Assembly: GCA_034620365.1 (NCBI GenBank)
Contig: JAQGEQ010000063.1
Location: 34,512-98,511, forward strand
Direction of reading: 5' to 3'
DNA length: 64,000 bases
Source of the DNA: Pegea sp. RAD2-039
Taxonomy: Eukaryota; Chordata; Thaliacea; Salpida; Salpidae
This document shows, piece by piece, positions 10,201 through 23,459 of this stretch (its first letter is position 1; each line of letters begins with the position of its first letter). The notes under the pieces are model-generated. The model was not told the DNA's origin and did no database searches. It worked only from the letters and a program-made list of their open reading frames with translations. Both the position numbers and the translations under genes were made by a program.

Positions 10201-13200
10201 CAAACCTATACTGCCGTTAATTAAAGCTAGTCTTGTGCATATATCTGTAGTTCCTAGTTTAGTTAGTCGATATAACATTTCAAGAGAAGCAAGTACAAGT
10301 TCAATGTCAGTTAAAACCAATGAATTGATAGCAGTAGTGAAGACTTCATCTTCTAAATGAACACACATTAGATTGAGATTACTTTCACGTCGACACAAGT
10401 TGCCAAGGATTTCAAAACCTAAAAATTGAATAAATTAGTTTGGAAATTGATTAGTAAACTTATAGATACCTCGAACTATTTGAAATTTATCCGAAGATGA
10501 GATGCAATTAAGTAGAAATTCGTAAAGGAGATCGTTCATTTGTCGTGAAAGAACATGAAGATCAATCTATGTAAAGTTTTGTGATTTAACTTTTCAAGAT
10601 TTTGATATTCGCTTACATGAACTGAAATATTACTGAAAATGTCAAGACCGGTTTGTTTCAAAGCTGAGTAATCTGAATGTAAACACAGAAAGACGAAATT
10701 AATCATCGGTATATTCTTTGCTAGAAGTGTCACGTTGAAATGTTCGAATGAAAGGTTCAATAAAACCATCGCAATCTGCAAATAAAAAAACTTCTGTTAA
10801 TGTTGATAAAATTGTATTTGTGAAATTATTTCAGTATTTTTAAGCTGGTTTGTTAATTACGAATTGAATTTGTCAAATTGTAATCGACTACGTCTGCTTA
10901 AAGCACCTTCAACCACTGGTGGTCGAGGAGTTTTTACAAGTCAAGGTGCTAGAAGCAAGTGAGTCTTCAGCAACTTCAACCACCAAACACAGGATTTGTT
11001 TACAAGACAAGTTATTATTGACTTGGTGTTGGTGGTCGAGGAGTTTTTACAAGTCAAGGTGCTAGAAGCAAGTGAGTCTTCAGCACCTTCAGCCACCAAA
11101 CACCAGATTTGTTTGTAAGACAAGTTATTATTGACTTGATGTTGGTGGTCGAGGAGTTTTTACAAGTCAAGGTGCTAGAAGCAAGCGAGCCTTCAGCACC
11201 TTCAATCACCAAACACAAGGTTTGTTTGTAAGACAAGTTATTATTGACTTGATGTTGGTGGTTGAGGAGTTTTCACAAGTCAAGGTGCTAGAAGCAAGTG
11301 AGTCTTCAGCACCTTCAACAACCAAACACAAGATTTGTTTGTGAGACAAGTTATTATTGACTTGATGTTGGTGGTCGAGGAGTTTTTACAAGTCAAGGTG
11401 CTAGAAGCAAGCGAGCCTTCAGCACCTTCAATCACCAAACACAAGGTTTGTTTGTAAGTCAAGTTATTATTGACTTGGTGTTGTTGGTCGAGGAGTTTTT
11501 ACAAGTCAAGGTGATAGAAGCAAGCGAGTCTTCAGCACCTTCAACCACCAAACACAAGATTTGTTTGTGAGACAAGTTATTATTGACTTGATGTTGGTGG
11601 TCGAGGAGTTTTTACAAGTCAAGGTGCTAGAAGCAAGCGAGCCTTCAGCACCTTCAATCACCAAACACAAGGTTTGTTTGTAAGACAAGTTATTATTGAC
11701 TTGATGTTGGTGGTCGAGGAGTTTTTACAAGTCAAGGTGCTAGAAGCAAGTGAGTCTTCAGCACCTTCAACCACCAAACACAAGATTTGTTTGTAAGACA
11801 AGTTATTATTGACTTGTTGTTGGTCGAGGAGTTTTTACAAGTCTAGGTGTTAGAAGCAAGTGAGTCTTCAGCACCTTCAACCACCAAACACAAGATTTGT
11901 TTGTAAGACAAGTTATTATTGACTTGGTGTTGGTGGTCGAGGAGTTATTACAAGTCAAGGTGTTAGAAGCAAGTGAGTCTTCAGCACCTTCAACCACCAA
12001 ACACAAGATTTGTTTGTAAGACAAGTTATTATTGACTTGTTGTTGGTCGAGGAGTTTTTACAAGTCAAGGTGCTAGAAGCAAGTGAGTCTTCAACACCTT
12101 CAACCACCAAACACAAGATTTGTTTGTAAGACAAGTTATTATTGACTTGGTGTTGATGGCCGAGGAGTCTTTACAAGTCAAGGTGCTAGAAGCAAGTGAG
12201 TCTTCAACACCTTCAACCACCAAACACAAGATTTGTTTGTAAGACAAATTATTATTGACTTGGTGTTGGTGGTCGAGAAGTTTTTACAAGTTAAGGTGTT
12301 AGAAGCAAGTGAGTCTTCAGCACCTTCAGCCACCAAACACCAGATTTGTTTGTAAGACAAGTTATTATTGACTTGGTGTTGGTGGTCGAGGAGTTTTTAC
12401 AAGTCAAGGTGCTAGAAACAAGTGAGTCTTCAGCACCTTCAACTACCAAACACAAGATTTGTTTACAAGACAAGTTATTATTGACTTGGTGTTGGTGGTC
12501 GAGGAGTTTTTACAAGTCAAGGTGAATTTATCCACAACTTTTACGACAGATGGAAATAAGGTTAGAGGTTGTTACCTGAAGTACTCGTTGTCCTTCATAT
12601 TCCTGAACACCTTCAGCTCGACTTGGTCGAAACAAGAGATTCCTGTTGTAAGGGGGCGTGTGTTGATCTCTACAAGAGCCAGGGAAAATTGCTTCGAGTA
12701 ATCGACGATTAGAAACAGTTTCATTCCAGAACTTTTCAAAGTCATGACCAGTGGACTTCTTCCAGTGCAGACCAATTTCCTTAAGCGACCCTACATCTAG
12801 TAATTTAACAAATTCATCTTCTAATCCAACAACAAATCATCAAACTGACCATCTGATACAATCCCAGCATGTAAGAGCAAAGCATCAAGGATATGTGGAC
12901 AGTTAGGAAGTCGTAGTACATGGCGTGACTCGCCAGACAGTAAGGTGCAGGCGTTGATAGCAAAGTCTACTTCATTAGGTAGACAGGAGATGAGAGCATG
13001 AACTAGCTTGCTATATGAACGTTCATGGGTTGTTGGTTTGTTTTTGCGCCATGTTAGTGAAGAATAGTTTCGATCTGAAAATGAGATCTTGAGATATGAT
13101 GAGGATTAGATGATGATCTGACCGTGAAAGACTCGATAGCGGTTTGAGTCGTGATGACGCGATAGTTCTTCTTCACCGAAAAAGTTAATTCGTTCAAACT

Positions 13201-15199
13201 TTTCGAGATATCTGAAGTCAATAAAAAGTTTTGGTCAAAAATATCATTTAAATAATTTAATTAAGTTGTTAAGTAGTTGAAATAGTTAATCCTCAGCAAC
13301 TTCAACCACCAAACACAAGATTTGTTTGTAAGACAAGTTATTATTGACTTGGTGTTGGTGGCCGAGGAGTTTTTACAAGTCAAGGTGCTAGAAGCAAGTG
13401 AGTCTTCAGCACCTTCAACCACCAAACACAAGATTTGTTTATAAGAGAAGTTATTATTGACTTGGTGTTGTTGGTCGAGGAGTTTTTACAAGTCAAGGTG
13501 CTATAAGCAAGTGAGTCTTCAGCACCTTCAACTACCAAGCACAAGATTTGTTTACAAGAGAAGTTATTATTGACTTGGTGTTGTTGGTCGAGGAGTTTTT
13601 ACATGTCAAGATGCTAGAAGCAAGTGAGTTTTCAGCACCTTTAACCACCAAACACAAGATTTGTTTGTAAGACAAGTTATTATTGACTTGATGTTGGTGG
13701 TCGAGGAGTTTTTACAATTCAAGGTGCTAGAAGCAAATGAGTCTTCAGCACCTTCAACTACCAAACACAAGATTTGTTTGTAAGACAAATTATTATTGAC
13801 TTGGTGTTGGTGGTCGAGGAGTTTTTACAAGTCAAGGTGCTATAAGCAAGCGAGTCTTCAGCACCTTCAACCACCAAACACAAGATTTGTTTGTAAGACA
13901 AGTTATTATTGACTTGGTGTTGGTGGTCGAGGAGTTTTTACAAGTCAAGGTGCTATAAGCAAGTGAGTCTTCAGCACCTTCAACTACCAAGCACAAGATT
14001 TGTTTGTAAGACAAATTATTATTGACTTGGGGTTGGTGGTCGAGAGGTTTCTACAAATGAAGGTGCTAGAAGCAAGTGAGTCTTCAACACCTTCGACCAC
14101 CAAACACAAGATTTGTTGGTAAGACATGTTATCAGTGACTTGATGTTGTTGGTCGAGGAGTTTTTACATATTAAGGTGCTAAATCAATTAATGTAGGTTC
14201 ACAAATACATTTTGCAGGTTTTTAAATTACATGAAACTTTAAATCTCAAAATAGTTTTTATCAAATATAGTTCTTCATTTAAAGTGATATAAATATCAAC
14301 TTTGTAGAATAAAAAGATTCAAGATATATTATATAATGCTAGTTTTTTAAAACTTAGAAACAAATTTGAAAATTACTTGTGATACAGATTTCGAAGACCA
14401 TAACTCAAACTTGCTCCAGATGAATTAAACTTTTCATAGACAAACTCTTCCCATAATTCTTGTTTACAAACCTAACAAGAGATTTTAAATCAAACAAACT
14501 ATCAACTACAACAAGTACTTATGTTTAAAATAAGATTTTTTATATTTGCTGTAAAATAGAAAACTTACTTTTGCATAACCTCCATAAGAAATTACTTTAT
14601 GATATAATTCATGAAGGTCTATTGGTTTGCCGGCTAAGTTTGGATAAAGTGGGTAATTTTTTCTGAAAATGTAATTAATGAAACATTTATAGAAGCTAAT
14701 TAATAAGATTATATGAAAAAATATAAATTAAAAAATAGAAACAGATTTTTATGAAAATAAAAAGAATTAGTTTTAATTATAATTGAATCAATTTAAATTA
14801 GATATATTAAAATCACAAAACTAAATCGATATTAAAAAAGAAGTTTATAAAGTAAAAAATGGAACACCTTAATTTAATGAATAGTTAGAAAGTAAATAAT
14901 ATTTATTGAAAATATAACCAAAAATAGTTATAACAGAATATAAAACAAAATACATTTCAAAAATTATAAAACCCTGATAGATTTTACAAAAACTTTTAAA
15001 GTAATTTCAGTTTATAATTACATAATTCAACAATTATCATTAAATTCTAACATTTTTAATTTCAATCAAATGAAATTTAGTTGGTAAAAATTAAGATCTT
15101 TAAAATACCCAACAAAAAAACACATTTAGTGAAAACTCACCCAGAAGAATGAAGATATTGTTTAAGCTCTTCTAAAAATGAGGCCTTTTCACTGTCCAT
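7298..15199 (-). CDS. ARID2: ARID2 homologue (PBAF chromatin-remodelling subunit)
   Basis: ARID2 is the DNA-binding signature subunit of the nuclear PBAF (SWI/SNF) remodeller. Exons on the minus strand, in order: ARID domain at 15141-15199, 14569-14662 ([19 protein letters not shown]), 14377-14471 and 13133-13211 ([15 protein letters not shown]); armadillo-like region from about 13075 to 12576 ([16 protein letters not shown], ending EGQRVLQ) and in exons near 10775 and 10400; proline-rich exon about 9140-9980; RFX-type domain about 8915-9085 (LYSNLYNEY); then [10 protein letters not shown] at 8402 downward. The C-terminal exons near 7830-7585, 7540-7455 and 7400-7298 match the family end ([29 protein letters not shown]). 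I do not find the pair of C2H2 fingers that vertebrate ARID2 has before this end. A 5'-UTR acceptor (cttgtttcag) lies about 50 nt upstream of the ATG. Confidence 0.93.
7563..7576 (-). promoter_or_regulatory. CTCF-like motif, exact consensus match, in an ARID2 intron
   Basis: The minus strand reads CCACTAGATGGCGC, a full match to the CTCF core CCASYAGRKGGCRS. It begins about 10 nt inside the 5' splice site of an ARID2 exon. Bilaterian CTCF recognises this core; whether this organism has CTCF is unknown. Confidence 0.4.
8421..8762. repeat. Tandem array next to an ARID2 intron acceptor
   Basis: About 14-15 copies of a 22-25-bp unit (ttcaaaattcgatattcaaa plus a variable run of a). It lies in the 512-bp ARID2 intron 8403-8914. 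On the gene strand the array ends in the pyrimidine tract of the acceptor (tttctgtctttgcag). Open frames across it are fortuitous. Confidence 0.93.
9500..9800. repeat. In-frame coding minisatellite (proline-rich) in ARID2
   Basis: Tandem 15-bp units in the ARID2 reading frame encode repeats such as [15 protein letters not shown] and HAPVHQPPV between the armadillo-like region and the RFX-type domain. Because the unit is a multiple of three the frame is preserved. Vertebrate ARID2 also has a low-complexity segment before the RFX domain, but not this repeat. The open frames on the opposite strand are shadows. Confidence 0.85.
10885..12525. repeat. 113-bp minisatellite in an ARID2 intron (about 14.5 copies)
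   Basis: The unit is about 113 bp and contains ggtggtcgaggagttttt, caaggtgctagaag, cttcagcaccttcaacca and cacaagatttgtttgtaa. It lies in intron 10776-12575, which separates EGQRVLQ from [10 protein letters not shown] of the armadillo-like region. Each unit can fold: aggtgct-a-gaag pairs with cttc-agcacct across a 9-nt loop, enclosed by ttggtggt and accaccaa. The recurring 60-codon frames cross unit boundaries with identical starts and stops and are repeat artefacts. Confidence 0.95.
13290..14185. repeat. Same 113-bp minisatellite in a second ARID2 intron (about 8 copies)
   Basis: Identical unit and orientation to the array at 10885-12525, but inside intron 13212-14376, which interrupts the ARID domain between the exon ending at 14377 and the [11 protein letters not shown] exon. 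Several exons of ordinary sequence separate the two arrays, so the unit moved or was copied between introns of one gene. Confidence 0.95.
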
Positions 15200-18100
15200 A
15201 ATTTCCACTACCACATTTCAACAATAACAAAAAAGCTTTAATCTTCAATAATTGCTGAAACAAGAAAGTTAAATGAGTTTACTAAAGTGTAAAAGATAAA
15301 ACGAAAGAATAAGGTATTAAATTAAATAACTATTTAGTTATAAAGTTTAAAATATAATTTATTTTATCAACCATAGACTTGTAATTCTCTAAAGGTTCTA
15401 ATTAGCTAATGTAATAAACTGTTTTTTTACAACAAAATCAGTTTTAAAATTTTATTAAAAAGTAATAAGAAGAAATTAAAAGGATTTATAATGGAAAAAA
15501 AGTACTTTAAGTTTAAAATAATTGTTTTAAATTCTAGATTTTTCAATTCTTAATGTTTATTACATTTTATTTATATTGATTTAACCTTAAAACAAACAAA
15601 CAAAATTATTAGGTTTAAAAATCTTTAAATAAAATTATAAGAAAATGTAAAAAGTAAATTAGTTAATCAAAAATATTTTGATATTTGAAGAAATTGAATA
15701 AATAGTTTGAATATTGAATAATTAAAGAGAATGAATTATTTTAATGCATAGTAACATTATAAAAGAGAAAAGAAAAAATAGTTACAAAAGAAAAAATAAA
15801 TTGATCAAATACAAGACCCAAACAAATTGATTAGAAAAAAAAATACTATGTTCGTTAACATACAACATTAGCAAGCTAATGATAAAACCATTTAAATTAA
15901 ACATATATGTCATAAAAAGCTACTTTAAATAAGCTGCTAGAAGCTATTCAATCAGCAATTGATACTACTACTATTTCTTGATTATGTTTTGACTGAAATA
16001 TATACAAATATACTGGATTTAAACCAATTTATCTAGTAAAAATCAAAGTTTTATACCTTCAAATGGACTAAATGAAGTTTATGATGAAGATATAAAATGA
16101 TATTGAGAAAAAATATATTCTAAATAATAAAAAGATGAAAAAAAAATCATTTTCACAACTTTAAAAAGCAATATGTTTTAAATAAAGTGTTTACTAAACT
16201 TTAAAAAAAAGTTTTTTATTTAATTACAGTTACATGTTATTTTTATAACACATGAAAAAGATATAAACAGCTATAAGACAATAGAATGAAAAATATAATC
16301 GATATTATACCTTAAAAATCAAAATTATATTCTATTTGAAATGTATGAATAATATTAGAGAAAAACAAATGTTATAAGCAAGCAAATTGTAAGAAATACA
16401 ACAAAAACTGCTTTTTACAATTAATTATTTATGTTATAAAATTTGAAACACATTAAAAACATAAATGTAATAATTGTTTAATAAATTAATATTTCATTTA
16501 AATTTTAAAATGAATATATCTACCCTAACTAAACCAAAAAAATTTAAAATAAAAATATAATCTAAATGTAAAATAATTTTCTAAAAAGCAAACAATGCAA
16601 GACACATTTTACTAAAACAAATACAAAAAAAATAAAATATTTAAAATTATAATTACTTATCAATAAATAAAAAATGCAAAAAAAGATATTAATTAAATTA
16701 TTTAAACAATAAAAAATATCAGATTATATCAAAAATAGTTAAGGTGATTTTATTAAAGTTTTTATTTAAAACAAATAATGGAATAAATTAATTTTTCAAT
16801 CAATATAAAAATTATGAAACAAAAGCTCATTATATATTTTAAATTGATCTAATTGTTTCTTGTTTATGTAGTAAAACAGAAACTAAATCATTTAAAAATA
16901 ATTTAATATATTAGTTATTAAAAAATATATAAAATGTTATATATCTGATATAAAAAACTCTAACTTTTTATATAAATTTATCCTAATAAATTGATAATAA
17001 ATGTAACTTATAGAATAAATCAATACAATAAATACAAAAAGATAAGTTTAGAAGTAACAAAAGACAAAGTATAAAATTAATAATCTATCCGACATGCTGA
17101 ATGTGGTTGAAACTTCATAACCTTTTTCCACAGAAAAATTAATCAATTAGTTTTTAATAAACGTTTTTCTATAAAAAAAAGAAAATATCTGTTAAAAGTA
17201 ATCAAATTGTAAGATATAAATAAACTATTTTTTCAAATATATAGAATACTTACTAAATAACTTTAAAGTTAAAATTTCTATAAAAAAGAAAATATTAAAA
17301 AGATTAAATTTGTAAATATATTTAGAAAAGAAAACTAATTCATACTTGAAAAAAAACTTACAATAAATTTACAAGTTTAATAATTTAATAATAATTAATT
17401 GTGAATTTCGATAAATTTAATTTTAAAAAAAAGTCTTAATCAACATTTTATTTAAATTTAAAACCCAAATAAAATTAAAAAAAATAGAAATAATTTTATT
17501 TTATAATTTAGTTAAAAATTTAGAATATATAAACGGCAATAATATAAAAAGAATAAAAAATAAAACTTTCTTATTTCTAAAAAACATTAAATTTTTATAT
17601 CAAATAAAAACTTTATAATAAAAAAACAATTTACAACAAAAAAATTAAAAAAAAATTAACTTCAGAAAGTAAAGAATAAAAAAATAACCCGCTAAAGTAA
17701 AACTAATTGTACAGACGATTGTGATAAATAAGTAAAGCACTAAAAAATATACGTATTTATACTATGCACACTTTAACAGACTAGAAAATGGAAAAATAAA
17801 TTCCTCGAATACAACAGGTAGAATTTGCCGCTGACAAAAACGCTTTTCAAATTTTGCTTACAATAATCTGGTGGTAGTAGAAAATATTTCTGGCCTAGTT
17901 AAAGTTAAATCGCAATTCTCGTCACGCCTCACTGCGCACGCTTCACTTAAAAGAAAAACTGTGAGAAACAAAATCTCTTTTACTCGCCTTAACTGGCGGT
18001 GCTACTTTTTATTAAGATTCAGTAAGCGCTCTTAATTTAATAGTTGCAAAAGAAGTTCTCTTAATAATATCTAAAGTAATTTGACCGCTATGCAAATTTT

Positions 18101-20805
18101 TAGATGAAAATTTAGTAGTTGTTAGAAGTTATTAAGGAACTATTTTTTCATACTGACGTCATCAAGAAATGTTTTCAGGGCGGCTATCTTTTCTAGACTG
18201 CAACAACATGTTAAACTAACCACTTTTTAATTTACTTCATTTGTTAATTTATATTTTACAATATCGAAATAAAAAATAATTTTTTTTCAGCCTTGCTGAA
18301 ATTTATATAATTTAAAAATTTATTTTAAAAAGAATTAACTTTTTATTATGATAAAAACTTATTCATCTTTATATTGACACCGATTAAATTTATTGAAAAT
18401 TGTGTCTTATAATTTTCTTTTTTTTTTTAAAGTAGAATTATGAGAATGCAGTTTCTAGTTTGAATAAGCAGAAGGCATTCTCGCAAAGCCTTTTCTCTCT
18501 CTCTTATTCATGAACTCGTCATTGACACTAATACAAAGTAAAACAAATAATGAATTCGCTTGTATTTGTCATTTACTATTTCCGAATGATCCGCCATACT
18601 TGAAAATCTTTAAATAAATAATTTTGTTTATTTTTATCGTTTTACTATTTGAAGATGTTTCTTAAAATTTAAAGTTTTAAATAATCGATTAAATTAAAGA
18701 AAACATTTTTAACAAATTTAAAAGTTATTCATATAAACGTTAAATCAAAACGTAATTTTTATTCACAATATAAATACCATTTATATATAAAGTTATGAAA
18801 AATGTTTATTTATTTAATCTATCTTGTTTATCTATAGAAAGACTTCTTAAAATTATTACAAAAAATTTAGTATTAAAATGAAAATTCAATTAATTACACC
18901 TTTTATAAATTTTAAAGTTGTTATAATTTGATAAGAAAAACAACAACAAAAAACAAACTACAAAAGACAAGATGACAAACTTAAATATAAAGTTTTAAGT
19001 AATTGTAGAACTGTTCTATAAACTTCTAGATATAGACTTAATTTAGGTCAAGATTTAATTCGTTCTTTATAATTTTGATTAACTTATAAACCTTTAAAGC
19101 TATCAATTTTAAACTAATTTATTTCTAAACGTTTCTAAATCATTTTATAATTATATCAATAAATTAAAATAGAATTTACTTCAAGTTTAGAAAAGTATAT
19201 CATTTGATAACAAATACTAATAAAACTGGAATCACATTTTAGTAAAGTGTTTTAAATAAATCCATATTATAGGTAAATAAGCAACAAAAAATTGTTTAAT
19301 GTTTTCTCTATCTACTCAGGAATTTGTTCTTAAACTTTATAGTAAAATTATCAGCATTTTACTTAAAGTTAAGTGACATAAGTTAAACGGTTTTTGAAAC
19401 TTTGTCAAATACAATTATGTTTGCTTTATAGTTCATGAACCACACCAAGCAAAAGATTTTTTGATTTTATTTATTGAATAAACATTAGAATCTACTATAA
19501 GTTACAATACTACTAACAAGTATTCATTTTTCAAATAACTTTTATTAACTCATAATAGTTAAAATGCATATTTAACTTGCATTTAAACATTTTATTTTAA
19601 CTTAAATGATTTATTCTACGACTTTATACCAAATACAATAACTTTAGCTACTTAAAAAAAAACTAAATAAATTTTTGTTTGGATGCATTTACAAAAAAGG
19701 CTTAAAAATAATTCAAATAATCATTTTTAAAACTGTATTAAATTCATCAAAAATTGTTTCTTTAAAGCTAATTAAATTATTATTTTATCTGTAATTGTAA
19801 AAAGTGTTTATAGTTATCAAAAGAATGTTTTTAAAAATTAAAAGTTTAATTTTTCTTTCCACGATTTTTGTTAGAATTTTTTACAGATACTTAAACATAT
19901 GTTTCTTTTCAAACTAAGTATTTCAATCATCTAAAACTTGATAACAAAAGTGAATCACATTAAAACAAAGCTACAATCGGTTGTAATAACTTATTTTTGT
20001 AGAAAACTGTTTAATATTTAGTTTTTATTAACAACTAGTAATAAACTTTTAAACTTAACTCATTTAAAAACTTTTTCTTGATATTTTAAATTACTAATTA
20101 AATATTAAGAAACAAAATAGAAATATTAACTCAATTGATTTATATTCTTTATATAGCAAAAGTGAGTTTTTTTGTCAAGTTTTAGAGAATTTAGATCTTA
20201 AAATGTGATTTTAATTTTATAGCTATTTGATGTAGAGGTTTATAATTGAAGATTACCTTTTGTACAAAAAACTTTGTCTAAAACAAAATATTTTAAATAT
20301 GAATATCAAACTTTTTTTAATTTTTATCAAGAATCTATCATATATATCAAAGTTTTATTTCTACATTTTTAAAAAACTTTTAATAGAGTTTAATTTGTTT
20401 TAATTTCAAACAAACTTAAATAAAACTATTAGATCTTTCGATTTTAACAAATTTGAGTTTTTTGTTTACCTAAATTATCTTATATTCAAACTTATCTAAA
20501 AGCACGTGACAAAAAAGCCCCTTAAATACAAGCTTGTTGAATTTTATTCAAATTTTAAAAAGAAAAAAGATATTGTAGATCCTGTTGTATAGAGAAAAGA
20601 GTTTTAAAAGGTATTAGAGTAATTTAATTAAAATAAAAAGTAAGTTTAAAAATTAAATAAGAATTATTATAACATTGAGCTCATTTAAGTATAAAGATAA
20701 AAATAAATTTAAACTTATCACCAATAATTTCATTTTAAATCTAATTTAGCTAATCAAAATTGTTCAAAAAGATCTTAAAAACCAAATTTCAAAGACTAAT
20801 ATGTA
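15200..20805. other. Long AT-rich stretch upstream of ARID2
   Basis: No convincing gene. A GC-richer patch at about 17700-18200 may hold the ARID2 promoter and a distant 5' UTR exon: on the minus strand a donor-like attatt|gtaagc lies near 17865, matching the acceptor about 50 nt upstream of the ATG. A palindromic TGACGTCA (ATF/CRE-like) is at 18154-18161. The rest is AT-rich with many homopolymer runs. The last few bases border the left inverted-repeat arm. Confidence 0.5.
18154..18161. promoter_or_regulatory. CRE/ATF-like palindrome TGACGTCA
   Basis: Perfect TGACGTCA near the only GC-richer patch upstream of ARID2. It is a candidate promoter element by motif and position only. Confidence 0.25.
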
Positions 20806-22975
20806 AATTTACAAAATAGTATTAGAAATATTTGTTTGATTTTTACTGTTTCAAGAATTTCAAGCTACAAAAATTAATAATAAATTATTTGTAGGTGTCT
20901 ATAGTTAAGTAATTTTTTATACTAAATTGTTGTTGTAGTAAGAAAAGTATTTATTTTAAATGAAACATTAAATCAAAAACTTTTAAAACATTTTAATAAC
21001 TATAATTTAAAAAATATAATCAGTTCATTAATTCTGAATTGTGAAAACTGTAATCTTAAACTATTTGCTTGAAAAATAATTTAAGTCACATGATCAACAT
21101 GTGCTTAAGATAGCGACTAAAAAACGTTGAGTTTTATAGTACACATTAATTCAGAATTTTCTTGGAATTGTGAGTTTGAAACTCAACCAATTTCTCAATA
21201 CAAATTGACTTAATTTAAATTAAATAAATTATATTAAAAGGTCGACGATTGACTGTTGATATTCAAAATATTGATTTTTAAAGTTAGAAAATATTTATAA
21301 AGATTATTATATAGTTTTATTAAATATTTGTTTCTAATAATTTTTGCAAATTGAGAAGCTAGTTGCAAAACTTAAATAAAAAAAACTTCAAACTTTTTCC
21401 TTGTTCAACACCTTATAAATATATTCTTGAATAATTAAAAATAATTTCTATAAAGATGAAAGTAACAAATTACTTAGAAACTTTTAAGAAAACTTTTTTC
21501 ATCAAAAATTATTTCTTCATTGTAATGTTTAAAAACTTTTTAATCTTTTTGAACTAGTAGTTTTTCAGTTTACAATATTTCGAAATTCATTTATTTTATT
21601 CAACAAATTGCTCCCAATATAAAATTCTAATAGCTAACAAACAATACTAGCAACAGAAAGATCTTACAAACAAACCAAAGTCGGGAAAGGATGAAGATAG
21701 AATCAAAAGAAGATGTTTAAAGTCTCTCAAATAACTTTTGGAAGTTGATCAAAAGGTTCGATTTATTTCTAGAATGATGGTTTGTGATTTCCACCTTTGT
21801 TGAGCAAACAAGTAACTTGTATTGAGTCTTAGTAAAGAATGTTGATGAAATCCAAACAGTTTCAGATATTCCTGTTTTATTTTAGAATTCAAAATCATTA
21901 AATTGTCTTTCAAAAGATTTAATCAGATATTCTACAACGAAAATGGGCTAAAGTAGAAGAAATAAGATTGTGAAAGAAGGAACATTTGTTCCAACCTTGT
22001 AAGCTAATTGAAGTGGCAAATGTAGAAGACTTTATCTGAGGTAGATCTCTCTGTGTTAAAAGACATCTATACTGTAGAAAGATGGAGAAATAGTTTAGAT
22101 AGAAATAAGATTGTCGAAAAATTCAGTTTTTCTTCTTATACTTTCATAAAAATATTTTTAGTTAAAATCAGCTGATAAGAATTCTACAAAATTGGATTCC
22201 TGAAAAGTTGGAACTTATTTTTCATCATAGAAAAGTTCTTTAACTTCAGAATATTCTTTACTTGTTCATAAAGACAAAAGTTTTAAATCAAGTAGCAAAA
22301 TTCAATCTGTGTTTCCACTAACAACAATTTAATAAATATTAAAGCTTCTGTATGTTTCCGAAACTTTTTCTAATAAATTTTAAGAAATTTTCTTTTCAAG
22401 CAATCTAGCAAAAAGTCTATAAAATCTCTAAATTTGAATTTTTAAATATCAACGAATGTTTTGAAAATTTCATCTTTTTAATCTTCTTTTAAGATCAAAA
22501 GATTTATGAGTTCAAAAAATTATTCAGAAATTCCAGATTTTTTGCGTAAATATATTTTTATCATTTTTAATTAAAAACACAGATGGTCTTATTAGCAAAC
22601 TAATTTACAACTCTCTCTAAAAACAGATTTATTTAAATTTATAGAAACAGAATCTCGTAAAAAGGTTAATTAGTTTGAATAAAAAACGAAACAAACTTTA
22701 ATCAAAAATCACTGAATTTTTAGATAAATGGAAATTTCTTAAATTTCTTGAAAGATAAAAATAAAAAATATCCAAAAATGATATTAAATTATGCTTTCCT
22801 TTATTTATAGATTTTTTTATTAATTTAATGATTATATTGATATACTTTTTACTTCGTCTATTGACTCATATAACAGTTTTATTAAATTTACAAATCAAAT
22901 GATTTATCTTAACTTAATCACATCAATACTTCTGTTATTTACACCAATAATATTTCAATATTCTCATCAACACTA

Positions 22976-23301
22976 TGTCCGTGTAATCACTGGTATAAAT
23001 GATGGCATCAGTTCATTTCATATTAATTAAACTTCTAATAAAATATTCGTTTCTAGATTATTAAATCAAACTAATTGAAGATAGCTGAAAGACTTTTAAT
23101 CAAAAGTTGTGGGCATCTAAAAGAAAACATTTTTCTGAACAAAATATATAAAGTTGAGATATTCAATTGGCTTTGTGCTGAGGAAACTCCATATTGTTTG
23201 TGAAGAAACAAAAGTGTGAAAAAGACTTCCTCTGAGAAGTAAAGACATTCGTATCATGATATTGTGTCCGTACTATGACCACTGGTATAAATGATGACAT
23301 C
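22976..23301 (+). repeat. Pair of TATA-containing direct repeats upstream of HAUS6 (left arm)
   Basis: 22976-23009 and 23265-23301 share TGTCCGT followed, after a short variable spacer, by CACTGGTATAAATGATG and ACATC/GCATC. The copies are in the same orientation about 290 bp apart. Both are conserved in the other arm (around 43262-43230 and 42972-42937). They contain TATAAAT and could be duplicated core-promoter elements, but lie about 0.9-1.2 kb from the HAUS6 ATG. Function unknown. Confidence 0.45.
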
Positions 23302-23355
23302 TGCAATGGTCGTTAACATAGAAAGACTGATATTAACAACAAGCGTCTAAATGAT

Positions 23356-23459
23356 CCAAAACTCCTGAGAATGTGTGTTAGTGGGATGTGCTCTCTTTAG
23401 GCATCCCTTCGCATTTATATATATAAAATAAAAAATATAAAATAAAAAATATAAAATAA
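23356..23459 (+). mobile_element. Truncated non-LTR retrotransposon 3' end inserted in left arm only
   Basis: gaatgtgtgttagtggg ... ctctctttaggcatccc ... ttcgca resembles the reverse complement of the 3' end of the LINE at 57168. It ends in an A-rich tail of ataaaataaaaa repeats. aaatgat stands at 23349-23355 and again at 23460-23466, and the other arm has a single uninterrupted copy of this site. This is a target-site duplication from an insertion made after the arms duplicated. Confidence 0.75.

Noticed and set aside
10941-14014. Series of near-identical 60-codon frames (MSYKQ...)
   Set aside because: They recur once per one or two 113-bp units and all cross unit boundaries. They lie inside ARID2 introns, and the unit length is not a multiple of three, so no extended protein is possible.
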